From Candidatus Saganbacteria bacterium (GTDB taxonomy: Bacteria > Margulisbacteria > WOR-1 > O2-12-FULL-45-9 > XYB2-FULL-48-7), in contig JAFGHC010000030.1 in the NCBI GenBank assembly GCA_016939335.1, positions 79,230 through 124,912 on the forward strand: a stretch of 45,683 bases of DNA, read 5' to 3'. This document shows positions 7,522 through 16,092 of this stretch, piece after piece (positions within the stretch are counted from its first letter, which is position 1; each line of letters starts with the position of its first letter). A model generated the notes under the pieces. The model was not told where the DNA came from. It made no database searches and was given only the letters and a program-made list of their open reading frames with translations. The position numbers and the translations under genes are program-made.

Positions 7522-8073
7522 CTACATGATCACGACCCGGTCGATCCCGTCAATCTCCATGACCTCAACCTTCACTTCTTCCTTCTTGGCGGTGGGGATC
7601 GTTTTGCCGGTGAAATCGGGATGGATGGGGAGTTCGCGATGGCCTCTATCGATCAGCGCCGCCAGCTCCACTTTGGCCGCGCGGCCGTAGTCCTTGAGGC
7701 CGTCGAGCGCCGCCCGGGCGGTGCGGCCGGCATAGATCACGTCGTCGACCAGCACGACCACTTTTTCGTCAACCGAAAAAGGGATGTCCGACCGGCGAAC
7801 CTCGACGTACTCGCCCTTCTGCGTCAGATCGTCGCGGTAGAGGGAAACATCGAGCGCGCCCAGCGGCACCGCCCGCCCCTCTTCCTGCTCGATGATCTGG
7901 GCCAGGCGCTTGGCCAGCGGCACGCCGCGCTGCATCACGCCGATGATGACCAGCTGATCGCTCCCTTTATTGGTCTCGATGATCTGGTGCGCCATCCGGC
8001 GCAGGACGCGGTTCATTTCGACCTCGTCCATCACGATCTTGGTCCCCGGCTCGTTCTTTAGTTTATTTACCAT
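7522..8073 (-). CDS. pyrR: PyrR-type uracil phosphoribosyltransferase / pyr regulator
   Basis: 183 residues, normal for PyrR. The PRPP-binding loop VVVLVDDVIYAGRTARAA (near 107-124) is diagnostic, as are GVMQRGVPLAKRLA near 45-58 and the C-terminal VEVMEIDGIDRVVIM. PyrR binds pyr mRNA in a UMP/PRPP-dependent way and has UPRTase activity. No anti-terminator/terminator leader was recognised here, so its RNA target lies elsewhere. It is 32 nt downstream of the degenerate phosphohexomutase. A TATAAT at 8099-8094 in that gap, 20 nt before the ATG, may give it a separate start. Confidence 0.88.
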   Translation of the reverse strand: MVNKLKNEPGTKIVMDEVEMNRVLRRMAHQIIETNKGSDQLVIIGVMQRGVPLAKRLAQIIEQEEGRAVPLGALDVSLYRDDLTQKGEYVEVRRSDIPFSVDEKVVVLVDDVIYAGRTARAALDGLKDYGRAAKVELAALIDRGHRELPIHPDFTGKTIPTAKKEEVKVEVMEIDGIDRVVIM

Positions 8074-8105
8074 GGCGGCACCCCGTTTTTATCATTATAA
8101 CAGAG

Positions 8106-8897
8106 TCAGAAGGCGGCCGGAAGCCCCCGCCGCGCCGCCGCCTCGACCACCCGGGCGCCGGCCCAGAGCGCGTCGGCCGCGCCGAGCGCCGTAAAATGGC
8201 CCGACGGGTAGTAATTACCTTTGCGGTCGAGCACGGCGAAATCTTCCCCCGCCCCGTCAAAGGCCAGCCCAAGGTCGGCGCGGCTTTCTTTGATCTTGTT
8301 CCTCAAGTCAGCCAGATTTTCCTCGCGGGGCGCCGGCGCCAGCCCGCCGAAGAGAACGTCGCGCTCGGCGTGGATCTCTTCGACCGCGCAGCCGAGGCGC
8401 TGCAGCAGCCGGTCGAGGTAGCCGCGGGCCGAGCCGTAGAGCGGATCGATCACGAGCTTGGGCCTGGCTTTGCTGATCGCGTCGTAATCGAGGGCGACTT
8501 CCAGCGTTTTGAGATAGCGGTCGCGGGGGTTGAAACGCTCAAGGCCGGGCGCCTGCCGCCCCTTCTGCCGGCCGGGAAAAAATTTCAAGCCGCAGCGGTC
8601 GGCCGCCTCACCGCCGCCCGTGACCATCACCCCGCCGGCCAGCCCCCGGTCTTTAACGCTCCAGGCCAGGACCGGGGCCGGCAGGTCGCGTTCGGCCAGC
8701 AGGCAAGCGCAACCGGCCGCTGACAGGAGCTTAACGATCTCCTGGGCGAACCGGTCGGCCAGGAAACGGGCGTCGTAGCCGACGGCGACGGCCGACTGAG
8801 GCGGCAGCTCTTTGGCGATCTCCCGCGCGCGCTCCCTCACCCGCTCAAAAGTGAAGTCTTCAGAAATGACGGCGCTCCAGCCGTTCGGGCTTTTCAT
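8106..8897 (-). CDS. Truncated, catalytically degenerate phosphohexomutase (pseudoenzyme)
   Basis: 263 residues matching only domains 1 and 2 of the alpha-D-phosphohexomutase family (normally about 450-470). Family landmarks are clear: GWSAVISEDFTFERVR, AVGYDARFLADRFA, DPLYGSARGYLDRLL, ERDVLFGGLAPAPREENL. The phosphoserine loop, normally TASHNP, is TGGGEA. The metal loop, normally DGDADR, is DGAGED. Both substitutions keep length and frame, so this is not simple frameshift decay. Domains 3 and 4 (sugar and phosphate binding) are absent; the ORF ends GLPAAF. The start has AAAGGA about 9 nt upstream. It probably cannot catalyse phosphate transfer. A regulatory or binding role, or an early pseudogene, are the options. 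Confidence 0.8.
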   Translation of the reverse strand: MKSPNGWSAVISEDFTFERVRERAREIAKELPPQSAVAVGYDARFLADRFAQEIVKLLSAAGCACLLAERDLPAPVLAWSVKDRGLAGGVMVTGGGEAADRCGLKFFPGRQKGRQAPGLERFNPRDRYLKTLEVALDYDAISKARPKLVIDPLYGSARGYLDRLLQRLGCAVEEIHAERDVLFGGLAPAPREENLADLRNKIKESRADLGLAFDGAGEDFAVLDRKGNYYPSGHFTALGAADALWAGARVVEAAARRGLPAAF

Positions 8898-8928
8898 GAC
8901 CTGATCCTTTGAAAACTCAAGACTTGAT

Positions 8929-9015
8929 CGGAGGAGGGAGGATTCGAACCCCCGTTACCATTGCTGGTAAAGACGCTTTCGAGGCGTCCGCCTTCAACCA
9001 CTCGGCCACTCCTCC
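8929..9015 (-). tRNA. tRNA-Ser (CGA anticodon)
   Basis: The minus strand folds as a class II tRNA. The acceptor pairs GGAGGAG with CTCCTCC, the anticodon loop is CTCGAAA (CGA, codon UCG), the variable arm is long, and the T arm has TTCGAAT. The discriminator is G. CCA is not encoded. Confidence 0.93.
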
Positions 9016-9079
9016 ATCACAAACTCATTCTTCGCCTTCACCCTCTCCTTAGAATTAAGGCGAAGAAGAAGAATTAAGG

Positions 9080-9098
9080 GATCCGCCTGCGGCGGATC
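9080..9098. repeat. Palindrome GATCCGCC-TGC-GGCGGATC next to a tRNA 3' end
   Basis: A perfect 8-bp stem with a 3-nt loop, touching the 3' base of tRNA-Ser(GGA). It may mark tRNA 3' processing or be a small dispersed palindromic repeat. A short TTCTTCGCCTT/AAGGCGAAGAA inverted repeat lies at about 9029-9067. Confidence 0.6.
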
Positions 9099-9184
9099 GG
9101 AGGGGGAGAGATTCGAACTCTCGGTACGGTTTCCCGTACACACACTTTCCAGGCGTGCTCCTTCAACCACTCGGACACCCCTCC
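9098..9184 (-). tRNA. tRNA-Ser (GGA anticodon)
   Basis: Class II tRNA on the minus strand. The acceptor pairs GGAGGGG with CCCCTCC, the anticodon loop is CTGGAAA (GGA, codons UCC/UCU), and the variable arm is long (TACGG...CCGTA). The T loop is TTCGAAT. CCA is not encoded. Confidence 0.93.
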
Positions 9185-9190
9185 GCAAAA

Positions 9191-9263
9191 TGCGCCAGAC
9201 AGGAATTGAACCTGCAACCCCTTCCTTCGCAGGGAAGTACTCTATCCATTGAGCTACTGGCGC
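9191..9263 (-). tRNA. tRNA-Arg (GCG anticodon)
   Basis: The minus strand folds cleanly. The acceptor pairs GCGCCAG with CTGGCGC, the D stem is GCTC/GAGT, and the anticodon stem is CTTCC/GGAAG with loop CTGCGAA. The T arm is GCAGG-TTCAATT-CCTGT. The anticodon is GCG (codons CGC/CGU). Most bacteria use ACG deaminated to ICG for this box. CCA is not encoded. It is first of the three tRNAs in transcription order; TATTAT at 9281-9276 could be its -10 box. Confidence 0.92.
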
Positions 9264-9381
9264 ACACGCATTTAAATAATAGCACAGAAATCGAAGGCGA
9301 AAAAGCCGCCCCGCAATGGCCTTTCCCGGCTGTTTGATGTATGATACCTCGCAACAAACACTAAAGAGGAGGAACAAGATC

Positions 9382-9960
9382 ATGAAAATCCAGATCATTA
9401 TCGGCAGCACCAGGCAGAACCGCTTCAGCGAAAAACCGGCCCGCTGGCTGTTCGCGCTCGCCCGCCAGCGCCGCGATTTCGAGACCGAACTGCTCGATCT
9501 GCGCGATTACCCTCTCCCCTTCTACGACGAACCGGTGCCGGCCATGATGATCAAGGGGAATTACACGAACGAGCTGGCCAGGAAATGGGCCAAAAAGGTC
9601 GGCGAGGGGGACGGCTACATCATCGTCACGCCCGAATACAACCACGGCTACCCGGCGGTGCTCAAGAACGCGCTCGATTACGTCTTCGATGAATGGAACG
9701 GAAAACCGGTGGCGTTCGTCAGCTACGGCGGCGTGCTGGGGGCGCGTTCGGTCCAGCAGCTCCAGGCGGTCGCCATCGAGCTCCGCCTGGTGCCGCTGGC
9801 AGCGGGCTTGCTGATCCCCCCGCAGATCTTCCGCGAAGCGGCAAAGAACGACCAGGTCAACGCGCTGTTCGAGCCGCTGACGCCGTTCGCCAACACCATG
9901 ATCAACGAGGTCGCCGAGTGGGCCAAGCAACTGCAGGCCGGCCGGCCAAAAGCTTCTTAG
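9382..9960 (+). CDS. NAD(P)H-dependent FMN reductase / flavoprotein
   Basis: 192 residues from the ATG at 9382, preceded by GAGGAGGAAC; an upstream in-frame ATG at 9316 has no ribosome site. The flavodoxin-like fold of the SsuE/ChrR/YieF group is evident: IIIGSTRQNRFSEKPARW (FMN phosphate loop), TPEYNHGYPAVLKNALDYV near 75-93, and FVSYGGVLGARSVQQL near 103-118. These soluble enzymes use NAD(P)H to reduce FMN or quinones. Flanked by the tRNA cluster and, convergently, by the antiporter. The precise substrate cannot be inferred. Confidence 0.88.
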   Translation: MKIQIIIGSTRQNRFSEKPARWLFALARQRRDFETELLDLRDYPLPFYDEPVPAMMIKGNYTNELARKWAKKVGEGDGYIIVTPEYNHGYPAVLKNALDYVFDEWNGKPVAFVSYGGVLGARSVQQLQAVAIELRLVPLAAGLLIPPQIFREAAKNDQVNALFEPLTPFANTMINEVAEWAKQLQAGRPKAS

Positions 9961-9961
9961 T

Positions 9962-11113
9962 TCATTTTTCCAGCAGCCGCCCGAGCAACGGCGGCGTGAT
10001 CAGCGTCGTCAGGAAGATCACGGCCAGCAGGGCGGCGTAGAGCGGCGCGTCAAAGAGGCAATGCGCCAGGCCGCAGGCCGCAAAGATCAGCCCGACCTCG
10101 CCCCGCGGCACCATCCCCACCCCGATCGCCAGCCGGTTCAGCCCGGGGCTGACGACAAACCCGCTGGCGATCTTGCCGGCGAGCGCCGCCGCCAGCAGGC
10201 AAAACGCCAAAAGCAGGACCGGCCAATTGGCCGGGACCAGCGGGTTAAAGACCGCGGCGTCGACCGCCGCTCCCATCATCACGAAAAAAACGGGGACAAA
10301 AATGGCGGCCAGCGGCCCGAGCCGCCGGGTGACGTATCCCTGGTGTTCGGTCCGGGAGAGGACCAGGCCGGCGGCAAAGGCGCCGACGATCGGCGCCAGG
10401 CCGATCAGCGCCGCCAGCCAGGCCATCGACAGGCAAAAGGCGCCGGCGAAACCGAACAGCAAGCCGCGGACGTTAAGCTGATGCACGAATTTCAGGAGCG
10501 GCCCGGCGTAGAGGTTGCCCAGGAGGAGCGAACCGCCCAGCCAGGCGGTCACCGTGGCCGTCAGCCGGAAGATATCGGACAGGGAAAACGCCCCCGCGGT
10601 CGCCAGGCCGACCACCGCCGCCAGGATGATCAGGCCGATGATGTCGTCAACCACCGCCGCGCCGATGACGATCCGCGCCTCTTTGTCCTTCAGCCGGCCC
10701 AGGTCGCGGAAGACCCGGACGGTGATGCCGATGCTGGTGGCGGTCAGCGTCGCGCCGATAAAGACCGCCTGCAGATCATTCAAACCGAAGCCGAGGGAAA
10801 GAAAATAACCGAGGACAAACGGGCAAACGACCCCGGCCAGAGCGACCAGCAGGGCCTGCAGCTTGACCTTCATGAAAGCGGGATAATCGGTGGCCAGGCC
10901 GGCCTCGAATAAAAGGATAATGGCGCCGAATTGCGCCAGCAGGTTGATGGTCTCGTTCGGCCTGACCCAGCCGAGCAGCGAAGCGCCGGTCACGACGCCG
11001 GCCGTCAGCTCGCCCAGCACCACCGGCTGTTTGAGCCGCCGGGCCAACGCCGCGCCCAGCCTGGCCGCGGCCAAAATGATCATCAGTTCCCAGAGAACGT
11101 TTGCCAGGTTCAC
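9962..11113 (-). CDS. CPA2-family Na+(K+)/H+ antiporter
   Basis: 383 residues, almost entirely hydrophobic, with about 12 predicted membrane segments. GELTAGVVTGASLLG near 34-48 and VVDDIIGLIIL near 153-163 are the CPA2/NapA-KefB hallmarks. The paired aspartates are typical of electrogenic exchangers. There is no C-terminal TrkA-N/KTN domain, so it is closer to NapA/GerN than to full KefB. The start is GTG, 5 nt after the hppA stop codon, so the two are co-transcribed. A pyrophosphate-driven proton pump and a proton/cation exchanger in one operon suggests PPi-fuelled Na+ or pH homeostasis (inference). Confidence 0.88.
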   Translation of the reverse strand: MNLANVLWELMIILAAARLGAALARRLKQPVVLGELTAGVVTGASLLGWVRPNETINLLAQFGAIILLFEAGLATDYPAFMKVKLQALLVALAGVVCPFVLGYFLSLGFGLNDLQAVFIGATLTATSIGITVRVFRDLGRLKDKEARIVIGAAVVDDIIGLIILAAVVGLATAGAFSLSDIFRLTATVTAWLGGSLLLGNLYAGPLLKFVHQLNVRGLLFGFAGAFCLSMAWLAALIGLAPIVGAFAAGLVLSRTEHQGYVTRRLGPLAAIFVPVFFVMMGAAVDAAVFNPLVPANWPVLLLAFCLLAAALAGKIASGFVVSPGLNRLAIGVGMVPRGEVGLIFAACGLAHCLFDAPLYAALLAVIFLTTLITPPLLGRLLEK

Positions 11114-11118
11114 GGAAG

Positions 11119-13383
11119 TTATCGCCCGCCGGTCGTGATCCTTTCCTTTTTCGACAGCCAGAGCGCTAAAATAACCAGGGCGACGGAGACGCCGACGATC
11201 ACGCTTCTCACCGAAAGCGGGAAATTCATCAGCAGGAGCGGCAGGACCAGGAGCGAGACCAGGTTCATCACCTTGATCATCGGGTTGAGCGCGGGGCCGG
11301 CGGTGTCCTTGAACGGATCGCCGACGGTATCGCCGATCACGGCCGCCTTGTGCGCCTCGCTCCCTTTGCCGCCGTAGGCCCCCAGCTCCACGACCTTCTT
11401 GGCGTTGTCCCAGATGGCGCCCGCATTGGCCAGCAGGACGGCCAGCAGCTGGCCGACCAGGATCGAGCCGGCCAGATAGCCGCCGAGCGCCGCGGCGCCG
11501 AGGCCGAAACCGACGGCGATCGGGACAAAGATGCTGATCAGCGCCGGGCCGATCAGCTCTTTCTGCGCGGCGGCGGTGACGATGTCAACGCATTTGTTGT
11601 ACTCGGGCTTGTTCTTCCCCTCCATGAGCCCCGGGATCTCGCGGAACTGGCGCCTGACCTCTTCCACGACGAAGAACGCCGTCCGCCCGACCGCGTTGAT
11701 CAGGAGCGACGAAAAGAGGAACGGCACGGCGCCGCCGATCAGCAGGCCGACGAAAACGTCGGGCAGATCGACCTGGATGCCGGTGGCCAGCAGCCCCCCT
11801 TCGGCAATGAACGAACGGAAGAGCGCGATCGCCGCGATCACGGCGGTGGCGATGGCAAAACCCTTGGTCAAGGCCTTCGTCGTGTTGCCGACCGCGTCGA
11901 GGCGGGTGACGATCTCCTGGGCTTTCTTCCCCGCCCCCTGGTTCGCCCCCGACATTTCGAAAATGCCGTTGGCGTTGTCGGAGATCGGGCCGTAAGTGTC
12001 TTCCGCCAGGATGAAGCCGGTGGTGGTCAGCAGGCCGAGGCCGGCCAGCGCCACGCCGTAAGCCGAGAGGCCGACGTTGCCGCCGAAGATGGCGACCGAA
12101 GCGAAGATCGTGCCGGCGATGGCCACGATCGCCCAGACCGACGATTCCTTGGCCAGGGCGAAGCCGGTCAGCAGAACGGTGGCCGGACCGGTCTTGGTCG
12201 AATAGGCGGTGTCCTTGACCGGCCGGTTCTCGGTGTGGGTGAAGTAGTTGGTGATCCACTCGATGACGATCGCCAGGATAATGCCGGTCAGCGTGGCAAA
12301 GAAGAAGCGCCAGTCGGGGTTGCCGGTGGCCGGGTCCTTGAGATAAAAGAAGTTGACCAAGCCGAAACCGATGGTGGCGGTCACGGCCGAAACGTAAAAG
12401 CCGACGTTGATCGGCTTCATCGGGTCGCCGATCTCGTCGCCGTCCCGCCCCCTGACCGACCAGGTGCCGATGATCGAAGCGAAAACGCCGACGGCGCGGA
12501 CCAGCAGCGGGTAGATGATGAGCTTGAGCGCCATGGCCGAAGCGGCGGCCATGCCCCCGTAAAGAGTGACGAACCCGTTGTCCAGCAGCACGCCGGCGCC
12601 GAGGATGATCGCCGCCACCAGCGTGACCTCGTAACTCTCGAAGACGTCGGCCGCCATCCCGGCGCAGTCACCGACGTTGTCGCCGACGTTGTCGGCGATG
12701 ACCGCCGCGTTGCGCGGGTCGTCCTCGGGAATGTTCTTCTCGACCTTGCCGACGAGGTCAGCCCCGACGTCAGCCGCTTTGGTGAAGATGCCGCCGCCGA
12801 TCCTCATGAAGAGAGCGACCAGCGAGCCGCCGAAGCCGAAGCCGATCAGGACCTTCATCGCGTCCTGCTTGAAGATCATGAAGATGATCGTGGCGCCCAG
12901 CAGGCCGAAACCGACGGTGAACATGCCCGAGACCGTGCCGGCCTGGAAGGCGATCTCCAGCGCCTTCTTGTAGCTGGTCAGCGCGGCGTGAGCCACGCGG
13001 GTGTTGGCGCGCACCGCCAGGCTCATCCCGACGAAACCGGCCCCGGCCGAAGCGAGCGAACCGAGCAGAAAAGCGACCGCGATCCCGAGCGGCAAACCGG
13101 AACTGACCGGGTAAACCCTGATGTACATTAAATAAAGGGCCACGGCCAGGACCACGAGGAAAACGCCCATGACCTTGAACTGGCGCGCCAGATAGGCGTC
13201 GGAGCCTTCCCTGATCGCCTGCGAGACCGCGATCATCTCTTTCGACCCTTCGGGCTCTTTCAACACCTTCCAGGCCAGGAACGCGCCATAAAGGAGCGCC
13301 ACGAGCGCGGAAGCGAAGACGAACCAGAGGAGATTATTTTCGAGCAGGCCTAACGCGGGCAGGACGATCGTTGATTCGGACAT
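11119..13383 (-). CDS. hppA: Membrane-bound pyrophosphatase, K+-independent H+-pumping type
   Basis: 754 residues with about 16 membrane helices. The PPi/Mg site motifs are present: DVGADLVGKVEKNIPEDDPR and IADNVGDNVGDCAGMAADVFESY, with a C-terminal DTVGDPFKDTAGPALNP. In the loop DAVGNTTKALTKGFAI, lysine occupies the position that is alanine in K+-dependent enzymes, and threonine three residues on also fits the K+-independent H+ class. Na+-pumping forms are K+-dependent, so a proton pump is predicted. AAAGGGG lies 6-7 nt upstream of the ATG. First gene of a two-gene operon with the antiporter. Confidence 0.95.
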   Translation of the reverse strand: MSESTIVLPALGLLENNLLWFVFASALVALLYGAFLAWKVLKEPEGSKEMIAVSQAIREGSDAYLARQFKVMGVFLVVLAVALYLMYIRVYPVSSGLPLGIAVAFLLGSLASAGAGFVGMSLAVRANTRVAHAALTSYKKALEIAFQAGTVSGMFTVGFGLLGATIIFMIFKQDAMKVLIGFGFGGSLVALFMRIGGGIFTKAADVGADLVGKVEKNIPEDDPRNAAVIADNVGDNVGDCAGMAADVFESYEVTLVAAIILGAGVLLDNGFVTLYGGMAAASAMALKLIIYPLLVRAVGVFASIIGTWSVRGRDGDEIGDPMKPINVGFYVSAVTATIGFGLVNFFYLKDPATGNPDWRFFFATLTGIILAIVIEWITNYFTHTENRPVKDTAYSTKTGPATVLLTGFALAKESSVWAIVAIAGTIFASVAIFGGNVGLSAYGVALAGLGLLTTTGFILAEDTYGPISDNANGIFEMSGANQGAGKKAQEIVTRLDAVGNTTKALTKGFAIATAVIAAIALFRSFIAEGGLLATGIQVDLPDVFVGLLIGGAVPFLFSSLLINAVGRTAFFVVEEVRRQFREIPGLMEGKNKPEYNKCVDIVTAAAQKELIGPALISIFVPIAVGFGLGAAALGGYLAGSILVGQLLAVLLANAGAIWDNAKKVVELGAYGGKGSEAHKAAVIGDTVGDPFKDTAGPALNPMIKVMNLVSLLVLPLLLMNFPLSVRSVIVGVSVALVILALWLSKKERITTGGR

Positions 13384-13415
13384 GATTTACCCCTTTCTTA
13401 TAATGTCAAATTTCC

Positions 13416-13519
13416 AATGACAAATGTCAAATGGTTGTGTGCCTTCGGCACGCTATTTTGATAATGTCCGCCGAAAGCAGATACATTCATTTGTCATTTT
13501 TAATCGGTCATTTGTCATT
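13416..13519. repeat. Three copies of AATGACAAATG/CATTTGTCATT plus a small hairpin
   Basis: AATGACAAATG at 13416-13426 recurs inverted as CATTTGTCATT at 13488-13498 and 13509-13519. A GTGCC-TTC-GGCAC hairpin lies at 13439-13451. All sit in the 160-bp divergent region between hppA and the JAMM gene; the last copy is 11 nt upstream of the JAMM -10 box. Confidence 0.7.
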
Positions 13520-13530
13520 ATAGGGTATGT

Positions 13531-13536
13531 TATACT
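13531..13536 (+). promoter_or_regulatory. -10 box (TATACT) of the JAMM peptidase gene
   Basis: TATACT ends 8 nt before the ATG at 13545. No good -35 is evident at 17 nt. It decides the start: the in-frame ATG at 13527 lies upstream of this box. Confidence 0.5.
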
Positions 13537-13544
13537 TTAATTCA

Positions 13545-14123
13545 ATGTTCATCATCACCGAGCGGCAATACAATATAATCATGCAGCAGGCGCAGGCCTG
13601 CTACCCGCAGGAATCGGGCGGCTTTCTGGGCGGGCGGGACAATACCATCCTCGGCGTCCTGCCAATCCCCAATAAACATCTCTATGACCGGACCGGAACG
13701 TTCGCCCTGTCCGACGACGACATCGACACCGCTTACCGTTTTCTCGTCAAACACAAATTAGAGTACCTGGGCGTCTACCACAGCCATCCGCGCGGCATCC
13801 CCTATCCTTCCGAACAGGACCTCGCCCATCACCAGAAGTATCTCTTTATCGTCGGCCTGCAGGACCGCTACAATCCCGATCTCTACGCCTGGCGGGTGGA
13901 GAACGGCAAGGTCTATCAGGAAGACATCAAGATCATCAGCGACATCGGCGTCACCGTCATCGATATCAAGACCGGCAAACCGCAATTATCGGAAAGCGCC
14001 GGCCGGGGCCAGCTGGACCGGCTGGCCGAAATGATCGATGAGATCATCGCCGGAGAATGCCCGGCCTATCCCAAACTCGACCCCAAGAACTGGGACGCCT
14101 CAACTTTTAGCACGCTGGCCTGA
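13545..14123 (+). CDS. M67-family JAMM metallopeptidase
   Basis: 192 residues from the ATG at 13545. The JAMM/MPN+ zinc site is intact: glutamate in PQESGGFLGG near 18-27, then YHSHPRGIPYPSEQD near 80-94 (HxH, Ser, Asp). Bacterial members remove C-terminal peptides from ubiquitin-like sulfur carriers (as Mec+ does) or cleave other isopeptide-type bonds. No ThiS/MoaD-like carrier or E1-like ThiF protein is adjacent, so the substrate is open. The last 55 residues, after the core, are helical and unassigned. Convergent with macB, 2 nt apart. Confidence 0.85.
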   Translation: MFIITERQYNIIMQQAQACYPQESGGFLGGRDNTILGVLPIPNKHLYDRTGTFALSDDDIDTAYRFLVKHKLEYLGVYHSHPRGIPYPSEQDLAHHQKYLFIVGLQDRYNPDLYAWRVENGKVYQEDIKIISDIGVTVIDIKTGKPQLSESAGRGQLDRLAEMIDEIIAGECPAYPKLDPKNWDASTFSTLA

Positions 14124-14125
14124 AC

Positions 14126-16090
14126 TCACTCGTATCTCAAGGCGATGATCGGCAGGAGCCGGGCCGCGCGCAGGGCCGGCCAGAGGCCGAAGATGATCCC
14201 CGTCAGGATCGAAAAAGTCAGCGCCAGAACGATCGAACCGGTGGAGATCAGCACATTCCAGCCGGCAAAGACCGAGATCGCGACGGAAATAAGCGAGCCC
14301 AGCGCGATCCCCAGCAAGCCGCCCAGGACGCAGATCAGCGTCGCCTCGATCAGGAACTGCAGCATAATGTCGAAATTCTCCGCCCCGAGCGCCTTGCGCA
14401 GGCCGATCTCGCGCGTCCGCTCGATCACCATCACCAGCATGATGTTCATGATGCCGATGCCGCCGACCAGGAGCGAGACCGCCGCGATCGAGCCGAGGAG
14501 GATGGTGAACGTGCTGGCCATTTCGGTTATGGCCGCCTGTATTTCCGCCATATTGCGGACGCTGATATTTTCCATCTGGCTGTCGGTCATGCGGTGCAGT
14601 TTGCCGATGACGGGAACGATCGCGGCCTGGACCGCCGGGAGGGCGGCGGCATCGGCCACCTGAACGTCAAACCGGCGGATGTAATCCTCGCCCAGCAAGC
14701 GGTACATGGCGGTCTTGACCGGCACGATGATCTGATCATCGTTATTTTGCGGGCCGCTCGACCCTTTTTCCGGCAGGACCCCGACAACGGTAAAACTGAT
14801 CCGGTTGATCCGGACCGACTGGCCGAGCGGACTGGCCCCGCCGAACAGCTCGTCGACCACGGTCTTGCCCAGCACGGCGACTTTGGCCCGGGCGTTGTTC
14901 TCCTCCTCGGTGAAAAACCTGCCGGTGACCGGCACGGAATTGCGGACAAACTGGTAATCGGTGGAAGTGCCGACGATCGAAGTGTTCCAATTCCTGTTCT
15001 GCGCCACGACCTGCGCCCGGCCGGAAACGTTCGGCGCGACCCGGCTCACGCCCTCCAGCCGCTTAAGGGCGGCCAGGTCCTCGAACGTGAAGCGGGTCGG
15101 CGAGGCAGACGCCCCCAACGAGACCCCCTGCTGGCGGAACGAAGCCGAAACCATCAATAAATTCGACCCCATAGAGGACATGGTCTTTTCCACCGATCTC
15201 TTCGCTCCCGTGCCGATCGCCAGCATGGCGATGACCGCCGCCACGCCGATCAGCACGCCGAGGATCGAGAGGAAAGAGCGCAATTTGTTTGACAGGAGCG
15301 TCACTCCCGCCTCAAAAATATAATTACCCACTCCGGAGAGCGTCAGCGATCTGCGGTGTTGCGCCTGTTGCAATCTGGCCGCCGGGAGCTCCACGACCGG
15401 CCGGGTCTCTTTCCTGGTATCGGAAACAATCCTGCCGTCAGAGAGCAAGAGCTGACGGGTGGCGGCCTGGGCCAGGTCCGGCTCGTGAGTTACCATGATA
15501 ATGGTGTTGCCCTGCCGGTTCAGCTCTTTCAATATCCCGATGATCTCTCCGGCCGATCTCGAATCGAGGTTGCCGGTCGGTTCGTCAGCCAGGATAACCA
15601 GCGGTTTATTGGCCAGCGCCCGGGCGACCGCCACGCGCTGCTGCTGCCCGCCGGACAGCTGGTTGGGGCGGTGATTGAGCCTGTCCCCCAACCCGATCTG
15701 CCGCAGGGTCGAAACCACCCGGGCGCGGTCAGCCGTGCCCGCTTCAGCCGAATAAATGAAAGGGAGCGCGGCATTCTCGGTCACGTTCAGGCGCGGCAGG
15801 AGATTGAACATCTGAAAGACGAAACCGAAGAAATGGTTGCGCAGGCGGGCGTATTCGTTGTCGGTCAGGCGGCTGATCTCCTTGTCCAGCAACTTATATT
15901 CGCCGCTGTCGGCCTTGTCCAGCAGGCCGAGGATGGCGAGCAGGGTCGATTTGCCGGAGCCGGACGGCCCCATGATCGCCAGGAACTCACCCGGCTCGAT
16001 CGTCAGTGAAACCTTGTTGAGCGCGTGGACCGGCAGGCCGTCGCCGATGATATAGGTTTTGGCAATATCCTTCAGCTCGATCAGCGGCAT
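14126..16090 (-). CDS. macB: MacB-type ABC transporter, fused ATPase and permease
   Basis: 654 residues. The N-terminal ABC ATPase (1-225) has Walker [10 protein letters not shown] near 41, signature [15 protein letters not shown] near 143, and Walker [16 protein letters not shown] near 165. Four membrane helices follow, one near 265-290 and three in the C-terminal FtsX-like region, with a large periplasmic MacB_PCD domain between. This is the classic MacB mechanotransmission architecture, which drives substrates from the periplasm through TolC via MacA. It is the last gene of the sigma/LTxxQ/TolC/MacA/MacB operon, starting 2 nt after macA. Substrate not deducible. Confidence 0.93.
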   Translation of the reverse strand: MPLIELKDIAKTYIIGDGLPVHALNKVSLTIEPGEFLAIMGPSGSGKSTLLAILGLLDKADSGEYKLLDKEISRLTDNEYARLRNHFFGFVFQMFNLLPRLNVTENAALPFIYSAEAGTADRARVVSTLRQIGLGDRLNHRPNQLSGGQQQRVAVARALANKPLVILADEPTGNLDSRSAGEIIGILKELNRQGNTIIMVTHEPDLAQAATRQLLLSDGRIVSDTRKETRPVVELPAARLQQAQHRRSLTLSGVGNYIFEAGVTLLSNKLRSFLSILGVLIGVAAVIAMLAIGTGAKRSVEKTMSSMGSNLLMVSASFRQQGVSLGASASPTRFTFEDLAALKRLEGVSRVAPNVSGRAQVVAQNRNWNTSIVGTSTDYQFVRNSVPVTGRFFTEEENNARAKVAVLGKTVVDELFGGASPLGQSVRINRISFTVVGVLPEKGSSGPQNNDDQIIVPVKTAMYRLLGEDYIRRFDVQVADAAALPAVQAAIVPVIGKLHRMTDSQMENISVRNMAEIQAAITEMASTFTILLGSIAAVSLLVGGIGIMNIMLVMVIERTREIGLRKALGAENFDIMLQFLIEATLICVLGGLLGIALGSLISVAISVFAGWNVLISTGSIVLALTFSILTGIIFGLWPALRAARLLPIIALRYE

Positions 16091-16092
16091 CG

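Noticed and set aside
8063-8272. Minus-strand ORF beginning at the ATG within the pyrR TATAAT-ATG region
   Set aside because: Out of frame with both pyrR and the phosphohexomutase and composed of Arg/Ser-rich shadow sequence.
11350-13131. 593-codon plus-strand ORF opposite hppA
   Set aside because: Rich in Asp, Arg and Gly as expected for the antisense of a GC-rich membrane protein; hppA is unmistakable on the other strand.
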